From Natronospirillum operosum (GTDB taxonomy: Bacteria > Pseudomonadota > Gammaproteobacteria > Pseudomonadales > Natronospirillaceae), in assembly GCF_004768465.1 (NCBI RefSeq), contig NZ_SRMF01000001.1, positions 1,031,893 through 1,095,892 of the forward strand: a stretch of 64,000 nt of DNA, read 5' to 3'. The translations under genes were made by a program, and so were the position numbers. The notes below the pieces were generated by a model. It was given only the letters and a program-made list of their open reading frames with translations, did not search any database and was not told the origin of the DNA. Below, piece by piece: positions 35,774 to 43,946 of the stretch (position 1 is the stretch's first letter; every line of letters starts with the position of its first letter).

Positions 35774-37021
35774 TCAGGTCACGGCATTGCGCTGCCGGTA
35801 TCGGGGGTCATCCCAGTGCCGGTAGTCCATGATGTCGCCCAGGATTTCCACCGCGTTGTGGATGTCCTCGAAGCCGACATAGAGCGGCGCCATACCGAAG
35901 CGGATGATGTCGGGGGCGCGGAAGTCCCCGATCACACCCCGATCGATCAGCGCCTGCATGATGGCATAGCCTTCCGGGTGGTGGAACGACACCTGACTGC
36001 CGCGCATTTCCGGATCGCGCGGTGAGGCCAGCTCGAAACCGGCTTTGGGGCAGCGGCGCTCCACCGCTTCGATAAACTGCTGTGTCAACTGCTGGGATTT
36101 GCGCCGCAGCACCGCCATATCGATATCGGCAAACAGCACCAGACCGGTTTCCAGCGCGCTGGCGCCCAGCACGGCCGTGGTGCCGGTCAGCACTTGGCGC
36201 AGCCCCTCCGCCGGCACATAGTCATCGCTCATGGCAAAGGGGCTGGCATGGCCAAACCAACCCCATATGGGCTGATTCAGACGCTCGTGATGTCGCTTTG
36301 CCACCCAGGCAAAGGCTGGCGCTCCCGGGCCGCCATTCAGATACTTGTAGCCACAGCCCACCGCCATGTCGGCACCACAGCCGTTCAGATCCACCGGCAG
36401 GGCACCGGCACTGTGACTCAGATCCCACAGCATCAGGGCGCCACAGGCCCGGGCCTGCTGCGTGATGGCAGCCATGTCGTGCAGGCGTCCGGACTTGTAG
36501 TGCACATGGGTCAGCATCACCAGCGCCGTGTCCTCATCAATGGCGTCGGCAATCTGCTCGGCCGGCAGAGTGACCAACTCCGGCTGCTCCTGCAGGCTGT
36601 CGGCCAGCCCCTGCAGAATATAGCGGTCGGTGGGAAAGTTGCCCGGTTCGGTGATGATACGCCGCCGTCCCGGCTGCATGCGTACCGCTGCCGCAGCCAG
36701 CTTGTACAGGTTGATGGAGGTCGAGTCGGTCATCAGCACTTCGTCCGGCTCGGCACCGATCAGCGGCGCAATACGGGCCCCGACACGCTGCGGCAGATTG
36801 ATCCAGTCGGCATCATTCCAGCTGCGAATCAGCCCTTCGGCCCATTCCTGCTCCACCACCTGGCGCAGTCGAGCCGCCGTGGCCTTGGGCATGCAGCCCA
36901 ACGAGTTGCCATCCAGATAGATGGTGTCCGCCGGGATATGAAACTGATCGCGGCTGGTTCGCAGCGGGTCCCGGGCATCCCGGGCCCGGGCTTCTTCAAG
37001 AGTGGTGGGTAAGGCAGTCAC
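35774..37021 (-). CDS. kynU: Kynureninase
   Basis: 415-residue PLP enzyme cleaving kynurenine to anthranilate and alanine. The PLP lysine lies in GCGYKYLNGGPGAPAF, with LDGNSLG near residue 38 and LWDLSHSAGALPVDL as cofactor-binding sequence. GTG 37021 is taken as start: AAGGAG is exactly 6 nt before it and the resulting length equals that of P. aeruginosa KynU (416), whereas the ATG at 37093 would add an unconserved 24 residues. No kynA or kynB is adjacent. Confidence 0.93.
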   Translation of the reverse strand: MTALPTTLEEARARDARDPLRTSRDQFHIPADTIYLDGNSLGCMPKATAARLRQVVEQEWAEGLIRSWNDADWINLPQRVGARIAPLIGAEPDEVLMTDSTSINLYKLAAAAVRMQPGRRRIITEPGNFPTDRYILQGLADSLQEQPELVTLPAEQIADAIDEDTALVMLTHVHYKSGRLHDMAAITQQARACGALMLWDLSHSAGALPVDLNGCGADMAVGCGYKYLNGGPGAPAFAWVAKRHHERLNQPIWGWFGHASPFAMSDDYVPAEGLRQVLTGTTAVLGASALETGLVLFADIDMAVLRRKSQQLTQQFIEAVERRCPKAGFELASPRDPEMRGSQVSFHHPEGYAIMQALIDRGVIGDFRAPDIIRFGMAPLYVGFEDIHNAVEILGDIMDYRHWDDPRYRQRNAVT

Positions 37022-37130
37022 GGTTGGCTCCTTAATATTTTTCTGTTCTGGTTTACAGGGCATTGTGATACGTCCGCCGCCCGATTTATCCATTTTTACG
37101 CATGAGGTAGTCTTTCACACACGAGGCAGC

Positions 37131-37408
37131 CCGCCTGTTGGCGGGGTACACTGACCGCCGCCCGGCGGCCGCGCCATCGGTGCCAACTTCAGGACGGCAC
37201 TCGATTCAAGCGAAGCAAATGTAGCGAGGGACGCAAGTCCCGATTGGGCCGACAGGCCGGAGGGGCGGCTGCGCCGCCCATCGCGACTCGCATCGCTCGC
37301 TACAAATTCGGCTTGCGTCTCATCATCGGGACTTGCGTCCCTCGCTACAGAAGTTGGGAGGCACGGCTGGAGTCGCCTGCCGGGTGCATGCCCGAGCGTG
37401 GCGACGGT
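37131..37408. repeat. Second mosaic repeat locus, between MATE and kynU
   Basis: Shares four blocks with the 29.6-30.2 kb cluster, in the same order: a 24-bp block 37131-37154 (like 29595-29618); 37158-37177 (20 nt identical to 29702-29721); 37369-37384 (16 nt identical to 29914-29929); 37388-37408 (21 nt identical to 30088-30108). Between blocks two and three it holds a REP-type inverted pair. The surrounding gap, 37022-37461, has no gene; the first ~70 bp are the kynU upstream region. Confidence 0.8.
37220..37349. repeat. Inverted pair of REP-like elements
   Basis: 37220-37244 and 37325-37349 are exact reverse complements over 25 bp. Each holds GTAG followed by a small hairpin GGGAC-GCAA-GTCCC, the GTAG-plus-palindrome layout of REP sequences, so the pair has a BIME-like arrangement. 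Between them is another perfect hairpin GGGCGGC-TGC-GCCGCCC (about 37262-37280). Confidence 0.75.
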
Positions 37409-37461
37409 ATCGAAACCACAAACCCGAAAGGCCATGATTCGAAACGCAGGGAGCGCACCCG

Positions 37462-38784
37462 TCATCCGCTTTCCAACCGAGCCATGCCCTGCCTGTAAAG
37501 GACCCATGCGGTCACTCCGGCCAGCAGGTTGCCGCTCAGGGCTCCGGTCAGCAGCCCGGGCAGCCCGCCCAGCCAGGCACCGAGCCACAGGCACGGCAGG
37601 TAGAAGGCGAACAGGCGCAGGCCGGATATCAGCAGGGCCCGCAACGGCATGCCGAGGGCGTTGTTGACCGACACCATCAACATGCAGATACCCAGTGCCG
37701 GATAGCTCAGCGGCACCCGGTACAGATAAGCCTGCAGCACCGCCGCAACCGAGGCGTCGGCACTGACCAGCGGCAGGACCCAGTCCGACAGCGCAATCCA
37801 CAGCAGGCTGACGATCAACTGCCAGCCCAGCACAAACAGTGCCGCCAGTCGAATCAGACGTCTTGCGGCAGCCAGCTCGCCGCTGCCGACCAGACGGCCG
37901 ACCATGGGCGGCATGGACATGGTCAGCGCCAGCACCACAACCAGAGAGAAGAACTCCAGCCGGGTGCCCAGCCCCCAGGCGGCGACCGCCGCAGCGCCAA
38001 AACCCGCCACCAGCCCGGTGGCCAGCATGGCCGACACCGGCGGCAGCAACTGGCTGACCATGGCCGGTGCCCCGATGCTGCTCAGTTGGCGCAGCGTGGC
38101 CAGTACCGGGGTCCAGTCCAGGTCGAAGGCAATCCAGCAGCGCCTGAACAGCCTGGGATAGGTCAGCAGGCAGGCCAGGCTGAACGATACTATGGTAGCC
38201 CAGGCCGCGCCGCGCAGGCCCAGTTCCAGGGTAAAGATGAACAAGGGATCCAGCCCCATATTGAGTACACTGGCCACCAGCATCATCAGACCGGGGAAGC
38301 GGGTATCGCCCTGCGCCCGGTGCAGGCTGTAGCCCAGATACATCACGGCCCCCAGCCAGGCCGATACCAGCCAGATGGACCAGAAGCTGTCCACCACCGG
38401 CCGTATCTCCGGCCCGGCCCCGAGCGCCGTCAGCAGCGGTCCGCGCAGCCACCAGAGCAACAGGGCCAGCACACCGGCGGCAGCACTGCCCAGCAGTACC
38501 ACCACACCGCCCTGCCGCTGTGCGATGGCCGCATCATCGGCCCCCAGGGTGCGCGAGATGATGGCCGTGGCGGCAATACCCAGGCCGACCTGAAAACCGG
38601 TGAAACTCTGCTGCACCGGCACGGTAAAACCCAGTGCGGCAAGTGGCTCCACCCCCAGCCGGGCGATCCAGAAGGCGTCCACCAGGTGGTAGCTCATCAG
38701 CGCCAGCACGCCAAAGATCATGGGCCAGGTCATCTGGAACAGACTGCGGGCCAGGCCCTGTGACAGCATGGTGCGGCTGTCCAT
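37462..38784 (-). CDS. MATE-family efflux transporter
   Basis: 440 residues with twelve hydrophobic helices in two similar halves, opening with SLFQMTWPMIFGVLALMSYHLVDAFW, the NorM/DinF-like MATE pattern. Probably a drug or metabolite antiporter driven by Na+ or H+; substrate unknown. ATG 38784 lies 58 bp after the stop of the PCD gene and has a weak GGA 8 nt before it; an ATG five codons later is also possible. Confidence 0.9.
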   Translation of the reverse strand: MDSRTMLSQGLARSLFQMTWPMIFGVLALMSYHLVDAFWIARLGVEPLAALGFTVPVQQSFTGFQVGLGIAATAIISRTLGADDAAIAQRQGGVVVLLGSAAAGVLALLLWWLRGPLLTALGAGPEIRPVVDSFWSIWLVSAWLGAVMYLGYSLHRAQGDTRFPGLMMLVASVLNMGLDPLFIFTLELGLRGAAWATIVSFSLACLLTYPRLFRRCWIAFDLDWTPVLATLRQLSSIGAPAMVSQLLPPVSAMLATGLVAGFGAAAVAAWGLGTRLEFFSLVVVLALTMSMPPMVGRLVGSGELAAARRLIRLAALFVLGWQLIVSLLWIALSDWVLPLVSADASVAAVLQAYLYRVPLSYPALGICMLMVSVNNALGMPLRALLISGLRLFAFYLPCLWLGAWLGGLPGLLTGALSGNLLAGVTAWVLYRQGMARLESG

Positions 38785-38842
38785 CAGCCGGTTCCGTGCC
38801 GCATTCGACAGGCTGACTCGGCCGCCGGGGATCGCTGGTTGT

Positions 38843-39148
38843 TCAAGGTGCCGACACCTTCTCCATCTTCTGCGCCAGCGCGAAGTCTTTCTCCGAGATG
38901 CCGCCGGCATCATGGGTGGTCAGTTGCACCCTGACCGAATTGTAGACATTGAACCATTCCGGATGGTGCCGCTGTTTCTCGGCCCAGATCGCGGCCTTGG
39001 TCATGAAGCCGAAGGCATCGATGAAGTTGCGGAAACGGAAGGTCTTGGTCAGCTTGCCGTCTGCCAATGCCCAGGGCTCACTCAAGCCTTGGTTCAGTTC
39101 AACCAGGGCCTTGTCGATATCCGGCCCGGACAGCTTTTCGATCTCCAT
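38843..39148 (-). CDS. Second pterin-4a-carbinolamine dehydratase (PCD/DCoH family)
   Basis: 101 residues with the classic PCD active-site layout: [13 protein letters not shown], then [13 protein letters not shown]. It is closer to the animal-type consensus than the PhhB at 29122. AGGAGG is 5 nt before ATG 39148; longer in-frame starts upstream lack family sequence. Neither PCD is directly beside phhA, and a housekeeping pterin or molybdopterin role for this copy is possible. Divergent from the M48 peptidase. Confidence 0.92.
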   Translation of the reverse strand: MEIEKLSGPDIDKALVELNQGLSEPWALADGKLTKTFRFRNFIDAFGFMTKAAIWAEKQRHHPEWFNVYNSVRVQLTTHDAGGISEKDFALAQKMEKVSAP

Positions 39149-39258
39149 GCGGTCCTCCTGCTGCAAATACAAGGAAGGCGACAGTGTAACCATTCCTGGC
39201 GGGCAGTCACGACCCCGAACGGATACAAAGCCGGGCCTGGTCAGGCTGTACAATGTCA

Positions 39259-39286
39259 TTGAAAGCTGACAGTCGGCCCACATATT
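39259..39286 (+). promoter_or_regulatory. Possible promoter giving a leaderless M48 peptidase message
   Basis: TTGAAA (39259-39264), 16-nt spacer, CATATT (39281-39286). The ATG at 39293 is 6 nt after the -10 box, so transcription would begin at or next to the start codon. No Shine-Dalgarno is present before that ATG, which agrees. Confidence 0.35.
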
Positions 39287-39292
39287 CAGCAT

Positions 39293-40171
39293 ATGAACTC
39301 ACATCGACTCCGGTCCTGGAAGCTGCGGCATCAACTGCAGGGCATGCTGCTGTTGCTCGTCATGGCCCTGCTGATGGCCTACCTGGCGCGCCTGATTGGC
39401 GGTGACACCCTGGCCTGGGTGGCGACCGTCATGGTTGTACTGCTGTATCTGTTCAACCCGGTGGCCCATCCCGACCTGGTGCTCTCGATGCACCGGGCCC
39501 GTCCGCTATGGCCCCGGGAGGCACCGGATCTCTATCACACTGTCAACGTACTGACCGAGCGTGCAGATCTGCCCACCGGACCGCAGCTGTATTATCTGCC
39601 CTCGCCCCTGCTCAATGCCTTTGCTGCCGGTACCGGACACAACGCGGCCATTGCCCTGTCGGCCGGGTTGCTGCGCACCCTCAATCAGCGTGAGCTGACT
39701 GCGGTCATCGCGCACGAGATGAGCCACATTGCCAATGACGATCTGCGCACCATGGCCTTTGCCGGTCTGGTCGGTCACCTGACCCGCATCCTGAGTCTGA
39801 TCGGTCAGGTCCTGCTGCTGTTCGGCCTGCCCTGGTGGTTGCTGCAGGGCCAGGCGCCGCCCCTGCTGCCGATACTGGTGCTGCTCGGGGCACCACTGAT
39901 CACGGCGTTGATACAGCTGGCCCTGTCACGCAACCACGAGTTCGAAGCGGACCGGCGGGCAGTGGAACTCTCGGGAGACCCGGAAGGCCTGGCTTCGGCA
40001 CTGCTGAAGCTGGAGCGGCACAACCAACCCTTCTGGGAACAGTGGCTCTGGTTCAGGCGGCAACCGACCCGGCAGCACAGCACCGGACTGCATTGGCTGC
40101 GCACCCATCCGCCTACGGAGGACCGGGTCGCACGCCTGCGTGAACTTTACGCCCGCAGTGATTTGGTCTAG
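39293..40171 (+). CDS. M48-family (HtpX-like) zinc metalloprotease
   Basis: 292 residues, membrane-bound. Two N-terminal helices (about 15-55), the zinc motif HEMSH (about residue 140), a helical pair (about 165-215), then [13 protein letters not shown] with the third zinc ligand. The layout is that of HtpX, a quality-control protease for membrane proteins, but sequence outside the motifs is divergent. It ends 10 bp before mrpE and may be the first gene of the antiporter operon. Confidence 0.88.
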   Translation: MNSHRLRSWKLRHQLQGMLLLLVMALLMAYLARLIGGDTLAWVATVMVVLLYLFNPVAHPDLVLSMHRARPLWPREAPDLYHTVNVLTERADLPTGPQLYYLPSPLLNAFAAGTGHNAAIALSAGLLRTLNQRELTAVIAHEMSHIANDDLRTMAFAGLVGHLTRILSLIGQVLLLFGLPWWLLQGQAPPLLPILVLLGAPLITALIQLALSRNHEFEADRRAVELSGDPEGLASALLKLERHNQPFWEQWLWFRRQPTRQHSTGLHWLRTHPPTEDRVARLRELYARSDLV

Positions 40172-40181
40172 TTTAGCGGCT

Positions 40182-40730
40182 ATGCAGCGTCAGCGTTCCA
40201 CCAAGCACAGCGCGGCTGGAGCAGACCGGTCCGGCGGCGTCATCAACTGGAAATCAGGCATTCACTGGGGGCTGCTGTCGGCGCTGGTCTGGGCCCTGCT
40301 GTCCGGTGGTTCCGGCTGGTATCTGGGCCTGCCGGTCATTCTGGCCGCCACGGCCACCGCGCACTGGCTGCGTCTGCCGGCTCCTGACCCGCGGGTGGTG
40401 CTGCGCCTGCCCCGTTTTTTTGCCTTCTATCTGCGTACTCTCTGGCAGGGCGGCTGGGACGTGGCCCGACGCGCCCTGTCACCGAGCCTGCCCATTGACC
40501 CGGCCTGGACGACCTACGAGTTGCAGCGGCGCTACCGGGATGACCCGTTGTATCCGCGTCTGCGCCTGCTGATGTCGGCCCTGATCGGGCTGCTCCCAGG
40601 CACTCTGTCGGCCCGTTATCAGGCGCATGAACTGCAGGTGCACGTACTGGACCAGCAGCAGGACTGGGTATCGACTGCCCGCCGGCTGGAAGACGAACTG
40701 GCGCGGCTGCTGGGAGTCAAGGCGTCATGA
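40182..40730 (+). CDS. mrpE: Mrp-type Na+/H+ antiporter subunit E
   Basis: 182 residues. Two hydrophobic N-terminal helices, then the MrpE/MnhE soluble part ending with LIGLLPGTLSARYQ and HVLDQQQDW, which are typical. ATG 40182 was chosen; an in-frame ATG at 40140 is inside the peptidase gene. No good Shine-Dalgarno is visible, so coupling to the gene before it (10 bp away) is likely. It overlaps mrpF by 4 bp. Confidence 0.88.
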   Translation: MQRQRSTKHSAAGADRSGGVINWKSGIHWGLLSALVWALLSGGSGWYLGLPVILAATATAHWLRLPAPDPRVVLRLPRFFAFYLRTLWQGGWDVARRALSPSLPIDPAWTTYELQRRYRDDPLYPRLRLLMSALIGLLPGTLSARYQAHELQVHVLDQQQDWVSTARRLEDELARLLGVKAS

Positions 40731-41017
40731 CCCTGCTGGCATCGGTGCTCTTGCTGACCATTCTGGCCGGTCTCTGGCGCATTCTGCGCGGACCGACGAG
40801 CGCCGACCGCCTGCTCGCCATGCAGCTGTTCGGCACCACCGGGGCCGCCTTCCTGCTGGTGCTGGCTTTCGCCACCGACAGTCCGGCCCTGATCGATGCG
40901 GCTCTGGTGCTGGCGCTGCTGGCCGCTGTGGCTTCTGCCGCCCTGGTGCAGTACCTGCGCCCGCGCCGCCGCGCCGCCCGCGCAACCGACAGCACAGATG
41001 GAGAGCAGAGTCGATGA
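40727..41017 (+). CDS. mrpF: Mrp-type antiporter subunit F
   Basis: 96 residues, three membrane helices. The RGPTSADRLLAMQLFGTTGA segment is characteristic of MrpF/MnhF. Both ends overlap neighbouring genes by 4 bp. Confidence 0.9.
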   Translation: MTLLASVLLLTILAGLWRILRGPTSADRLLAMQLFGTTGAAFLLVLAFATDSPALIDAALVLALLAAVASAALVQYLRPRRRAARATDSTDGEQSR

Positions 41018-41328
41018 CAGCCTGGCTGGATCTCGTGTTGACGCTGCTGAGCTGGTCTTTGCTGCTCTGCGGTGCTTTCTTCTTTATAGCCGGTACGGTA
41101 GGCCTGCTGCGGTTTCCGGATATCTACTGCCGACTGCATGCCGTGACCAAGGCGGACACCCTGGGGCTGGGCCTGCTGCTGCCCGGACTGGCCCTGCAGG
41201 CAGACAGCCCGGACAGGCTGGGTACTCTGCTGCTGGTCTGGTTGCTGGTTATGGGCTCCGGTGCCACCGCCTGTCAGATGCTGGCCCGCTATGCCCGTGA
41301 AACGGAGGCCCCTGTCGATGATCCATGA
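41014..41328 (+). CDS. mrpG: Mrp-type antiporter subunit G
   Basis: 104 residues, three membrane helices, with FFIAGTVGLLRFPDIYCRLHAVTKADTLG (seen in two parts: GTVGLLRFPDIYCRLHA and KADTLGLG), the hallmark of MrpG/MnhG. ATG 41014 overlaps the mrpF stop. It overlaps mrpB by 11 bp. Confidence 0.92.
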   Translation: MTAWLDLVLTLLSWSLLLCGAFFFIAGTVGLLRFPDIYCRLHAVTKADTLGLGLLLPGLALQADSPDRLGTLLLVWLLVMGSGATACQMLARYARETEAPVDDP

Positions 41329-42244
41329 GTGGTTGCTGGACGGCAGTCTGGCCCTGCTGATTCTGACTCTGGCGGTGGCCGTACTCTATGTGCGCAGCCT
41401 GTATGCGAGCATCGTGCTGTTCATTGCCTTCGGCCTGCTGCTGGCCCTGATCTGGGCTCGCCTGGGCGCGCCGGATCTGGCCCTGGCCGAAGCCGCCATC
41501 GGAGCAGGACTGACCGGCACCCTGTTGCTGGCCGCACTCGGTCGCACACCGGTCAGTCAACGTGCCGAACCCGCTTTTTCCGGAGCCCGACAGTACGTGC
41601 GCAGCGGGCCGGCAGTGGTACTGAGCCTGCTGATTTTCTGGATTCTGCTGCAGGCCGTGCTGCCGCTGCCGGAGCAGTCTTCTGCGGTGGTAAGGGCTGC
41701 GGAACAGCATCTGGACGCCGCCGGCGTTGCGCATCCGGTTACCGCTGTGCTGCTGAACTTCCGGGCCTGGGATACGCTGCTGGAGTTGCTGGTGCTGTTG
41801 CTGGCCTTCATGGCGGTGCGCCAGTTGCTGCCTTCACTGCCGCGTGCACCGGAAGCCTGGCCTCTGCTGCTGGGTTGGAGCTGCTTGCTGGCACCACTGA
41901 TCATTCTGATCGGGGGCTATCTGCTGTGGCGCGGCAGTTCCGACCCCGGCGGTGCATTTCAGGCCGGCGCCCTGCTGGCCGCCGGGGCTATCCTGTTGCG
42001 TCTGACCGACCTGCTGCCGGCCATGGGCTGGCATCATGCCTGGGTACGCCTGCTGGTGCTCGGTGGCTGTGCCTTCTTTCTGCTGGTGGGGCTGTTCACG
42101 CACTGGCTCGGCGCCGGTTTTCTGGCTTATCCCGAAGGCTGGGCCGGGCCGCTGATCATTCTGATCGAGGTGGCCGCCACGCTGTCCATCGCCATCACAC
42201 TGACCCTGCTGGTGATCGGGGAAACCCGGGAGGTGCGGGGCTGA
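41318..42244 (+). CDS. mrpB: DUF4040-MrpB fusion subunit
   Basis: 308 residues. The N-terminal ~80 residues (IVLFIAFGLLLALIWARLGAPDLALAEAAIG) are a DUF4040 domain, which in classical Mrp systems is the C-terminal part of MrpA. The remainder (about 180-305, GGYLLWRGSSDPGGAFQAG, then PLIILIEVAATLSIA) is MrpB. So this subunit carries the MrpA tail while no MrpA N-terminal core precedes it. ATG 41318 overlaps mrpG by 11 bp. Confidence 0.88.
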   Translation: MIHEWLLDGSLALLILTLAVAVLYVRSLYASIVLFIAFGLLLALIWARLGAPDLALAEAAIGAGLTGTLLLAALGRTPVSQRAEPAFSGARQYVRSGPAVVLSLLIFWILLQAVLPLPEQSSAVVRAAEQHLDAAGVAHPVTAVLLNFRAWDTLLELLVLLLAFMAVRQLLPSLPRAPEAWPLLLGWSCLLAPLIILIGGYLLWRGSSDPGGAFQAGALLAAGAILLRLTDLLPAMGWHHAWVRLLVLGGCAFFLLVGLFTHWLGAGFLAYPEGWAGPLIILIEVAATLSIAITLTLLVIGETREVRG

Positions 42245-42525
42245 TGACCCAGGTGCTGTTCTATCTGATTCTGGGTGTGGCCCTGTGGGTGCTGGGTCTG
42301 CATGGTCTGATTCGCCTGCACCAGCCGATACGGCGCATCATCAGTGTCAACATCATGGGCAGCGGCGTGTTCATGGTCATGGTCGCTCTGGCGCGGCGCT
42401 CCGAGGACCCGGATCCGGTCATGCATGCACTGGTGGTGACCGGCCTGGTGGTGGCCATCAGTGCCACCGCCTTTGCGCTCCGCCTGGCCGTGACCGGCCA
42501 GCGGTCCGAGGAGGACAGGGAATGA
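42244..42525 (+). CDS. mrpC: Mrp-type antiporter subunit C (NuoK-like)
   Basis: 93 residues, three helices, with IRRIISVNIMGSGVFMVMVA and PDPVMHALVVTGLVVAISATA, the pattern shared by MrpC and NuoK. Its ATG overlaps the mrpB stop by 1 bp and its end overlaps the next gene by 4 bp. Confidence 0.9.
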   Translation: MTQVLFYLILGVALWVLGLHGLIRLHQPIRRIISVNIMGSGVFMVMVALARRSEDPDPVMHALVVTGLVVAISATAFALRLAVTGQRSEEDRE

Positions 42526-43946
42526 CGGCAGCACTGGCGGCATTGCTGATCCCCCTGTTTACCGCTCTGGGGCTGCTGCTGCTGCGCAGTCGCTCCGGGC
42601 CGCTGGTCATTCTGACCAGCCTGGCCACGCTGGCGGCCGCCTGCTGGGCGCTGGTCGAGGTCACCACCAGTGGCCCCCAGAGCCTGCATCTGGGTGACTG
42701 GCCCGAACCCCTGGCCATCCGGTTTCAACTGCAGCCCATCACCGCACTGCTGCTGGTGTTCACGGCCCTGATCCATCTGCTGGTAGCGGTCTATGCCGCA
42801 CGCAGCCGCCACTGTCGCACCCGGGATACTGACTATTGGCCCCTGTCCTGCCTGCTGCAGGGCAGCCTGAATGCACTCTGGCTGTCCAGTGACCTGTTCA
42901 ACTGGTATGTGACCCTGGAACTGCTCGGTCTGGCCGCTGTGGCGCTGGTAGCCCTGTCCGGCCGCAAGGCGTATGGACCTGCACTGAACTATCTGCTGCT
43001 GTCACTGGGTGCGTCGCTGGTCTATCTGCTGGGCGTGGCGCTGATCTATGGTCGCTACGGGGTGCTGGATATTACCCTGCTGGCAACCCAGACCGAGGCC
43101 GATCAGAGTACCCGGGTGGCTTTCTGGCTGATGACTCTGGGTCTGATGCTGAAGGCGGCTCTGTGGCCGCTGCACCTGTGGCTGCCAAAGGCGCACGCCA
43201 GCGCGCCCACAGCGGTCAGCGCCCTGCTGTCGGCACTGGTGGTCAAGGGCCCCCTGTTCATACTCTGGCGTCTGTGGTCGGAGGCTGCACCGGTTGAACT
43301 GGCCATTGAAACCGGCCCATTGCTGGCCATCGCCGGGGTGGCGGCATTGCTGCTGGGCGGCTGGTCGGCCCTGCGCACACCCTGGCTGAAAAGTCTGGTC
43401 GCCTATTCCACCGTGGCCCAGCTCGGCTATGCCCTGATGGCCCTGGGGCTGCTGATGCACTGGCAGTTGCCGGCGCTGGATGCGGCCCTGTGGCTGTTCG
43501 TGCTGGCCCACGGGCTGGCCAAGGCATCGATGTTTCTGGCCGCCGGGGAACTGCAGGCCACGCTGGGCAGCAAGCGGGTCTCGGCGCTGCGTGGCACTAC
43601 AGAAACCATGCCGGTGGCCATGTTCGCCTTTGCCGTCGCCGGGGGCAGCCTGATCGGCCTGCCCCCGAGCGGCGGTTTTCTGGCCAAGTGGATGCTGCTG
43701 GAGCCCATGCTGGGCCAGTCCGAACACTGGCCCTGGGTGGCCGGTATTCTGCTGGGAACCCTGATCAGCGCGGGCTATGTATTTCGCGTCGTGGCGCTGG
43801 CCTTCGATCGGGCTGACCCGGTGCCCCCGGATTTCAAACCCGACCGTTTCGCCCACTGGCTGGCCATGCTGCCGGCACTGGTGGTCTGGGGGCTGGCGCT
43901 GGTCAGCCAGCCGCTGATCGCCTGGCTGACGGGGGCCACACCATGA
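42522..43946 (+). CDS. mrpD: Mrp-type antiporter subunit D (NuoN/M-like), first copy
   Basis: 474 residues, about fourteen helices, proton-conducting transporter domain. Key features are a Glu-containing helix (FNWYVTLELLGLAAVAL), KAALWPLHLWLPKAHASAPTAVSALLSAL, and KSLVAYSTVAQLGYALMAL. ATG 42522 follows a purine-rich GGAGGACAGGGA; an in-frame start far upstream (42285) is inside mrpC. First of three consecutive antiporter-like subunits. Confidence 0.9.
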   Translation: MTAALAALLIPLFTALGLLLLRSRSGPLVILTSLATLAAACWALVEVTTSGPQSLHLGDWPEPLAIRFQLQPITALLLVFTALIHLLVAVYAARSRHCRTRDTDYWPLSCLLQGSLNALWLSSDLFNWYVTLELLGLAAVALVALSGRKAYGPALNYLLLSLGASLVYLLGVALIYGRYGVLDITLLATQTEADQSTRVAFWLMTLGLMLKAALWPLHLWLPKAHASAPTAVSALLSALVVKGPLFILWRLWSEAAPVELAIETGPLLAIAGVAALLLGGWSALRTPWLKSLVAYSTVAQLGYALMALGLLMHWQLPALDAALWLFVLAHGLAKASMFLAAGELQATLGSKRVSALRGTTETMPVAMFAFAVAGGSLIGLPPSGGFLAKWMLLEPMLGQSEHWPWVAGILLGTLISAGYVFRVVALAFDRADPVPPDFKPDRFAHWLAMLPALVVWGLALVSQPLIAWLTGATP

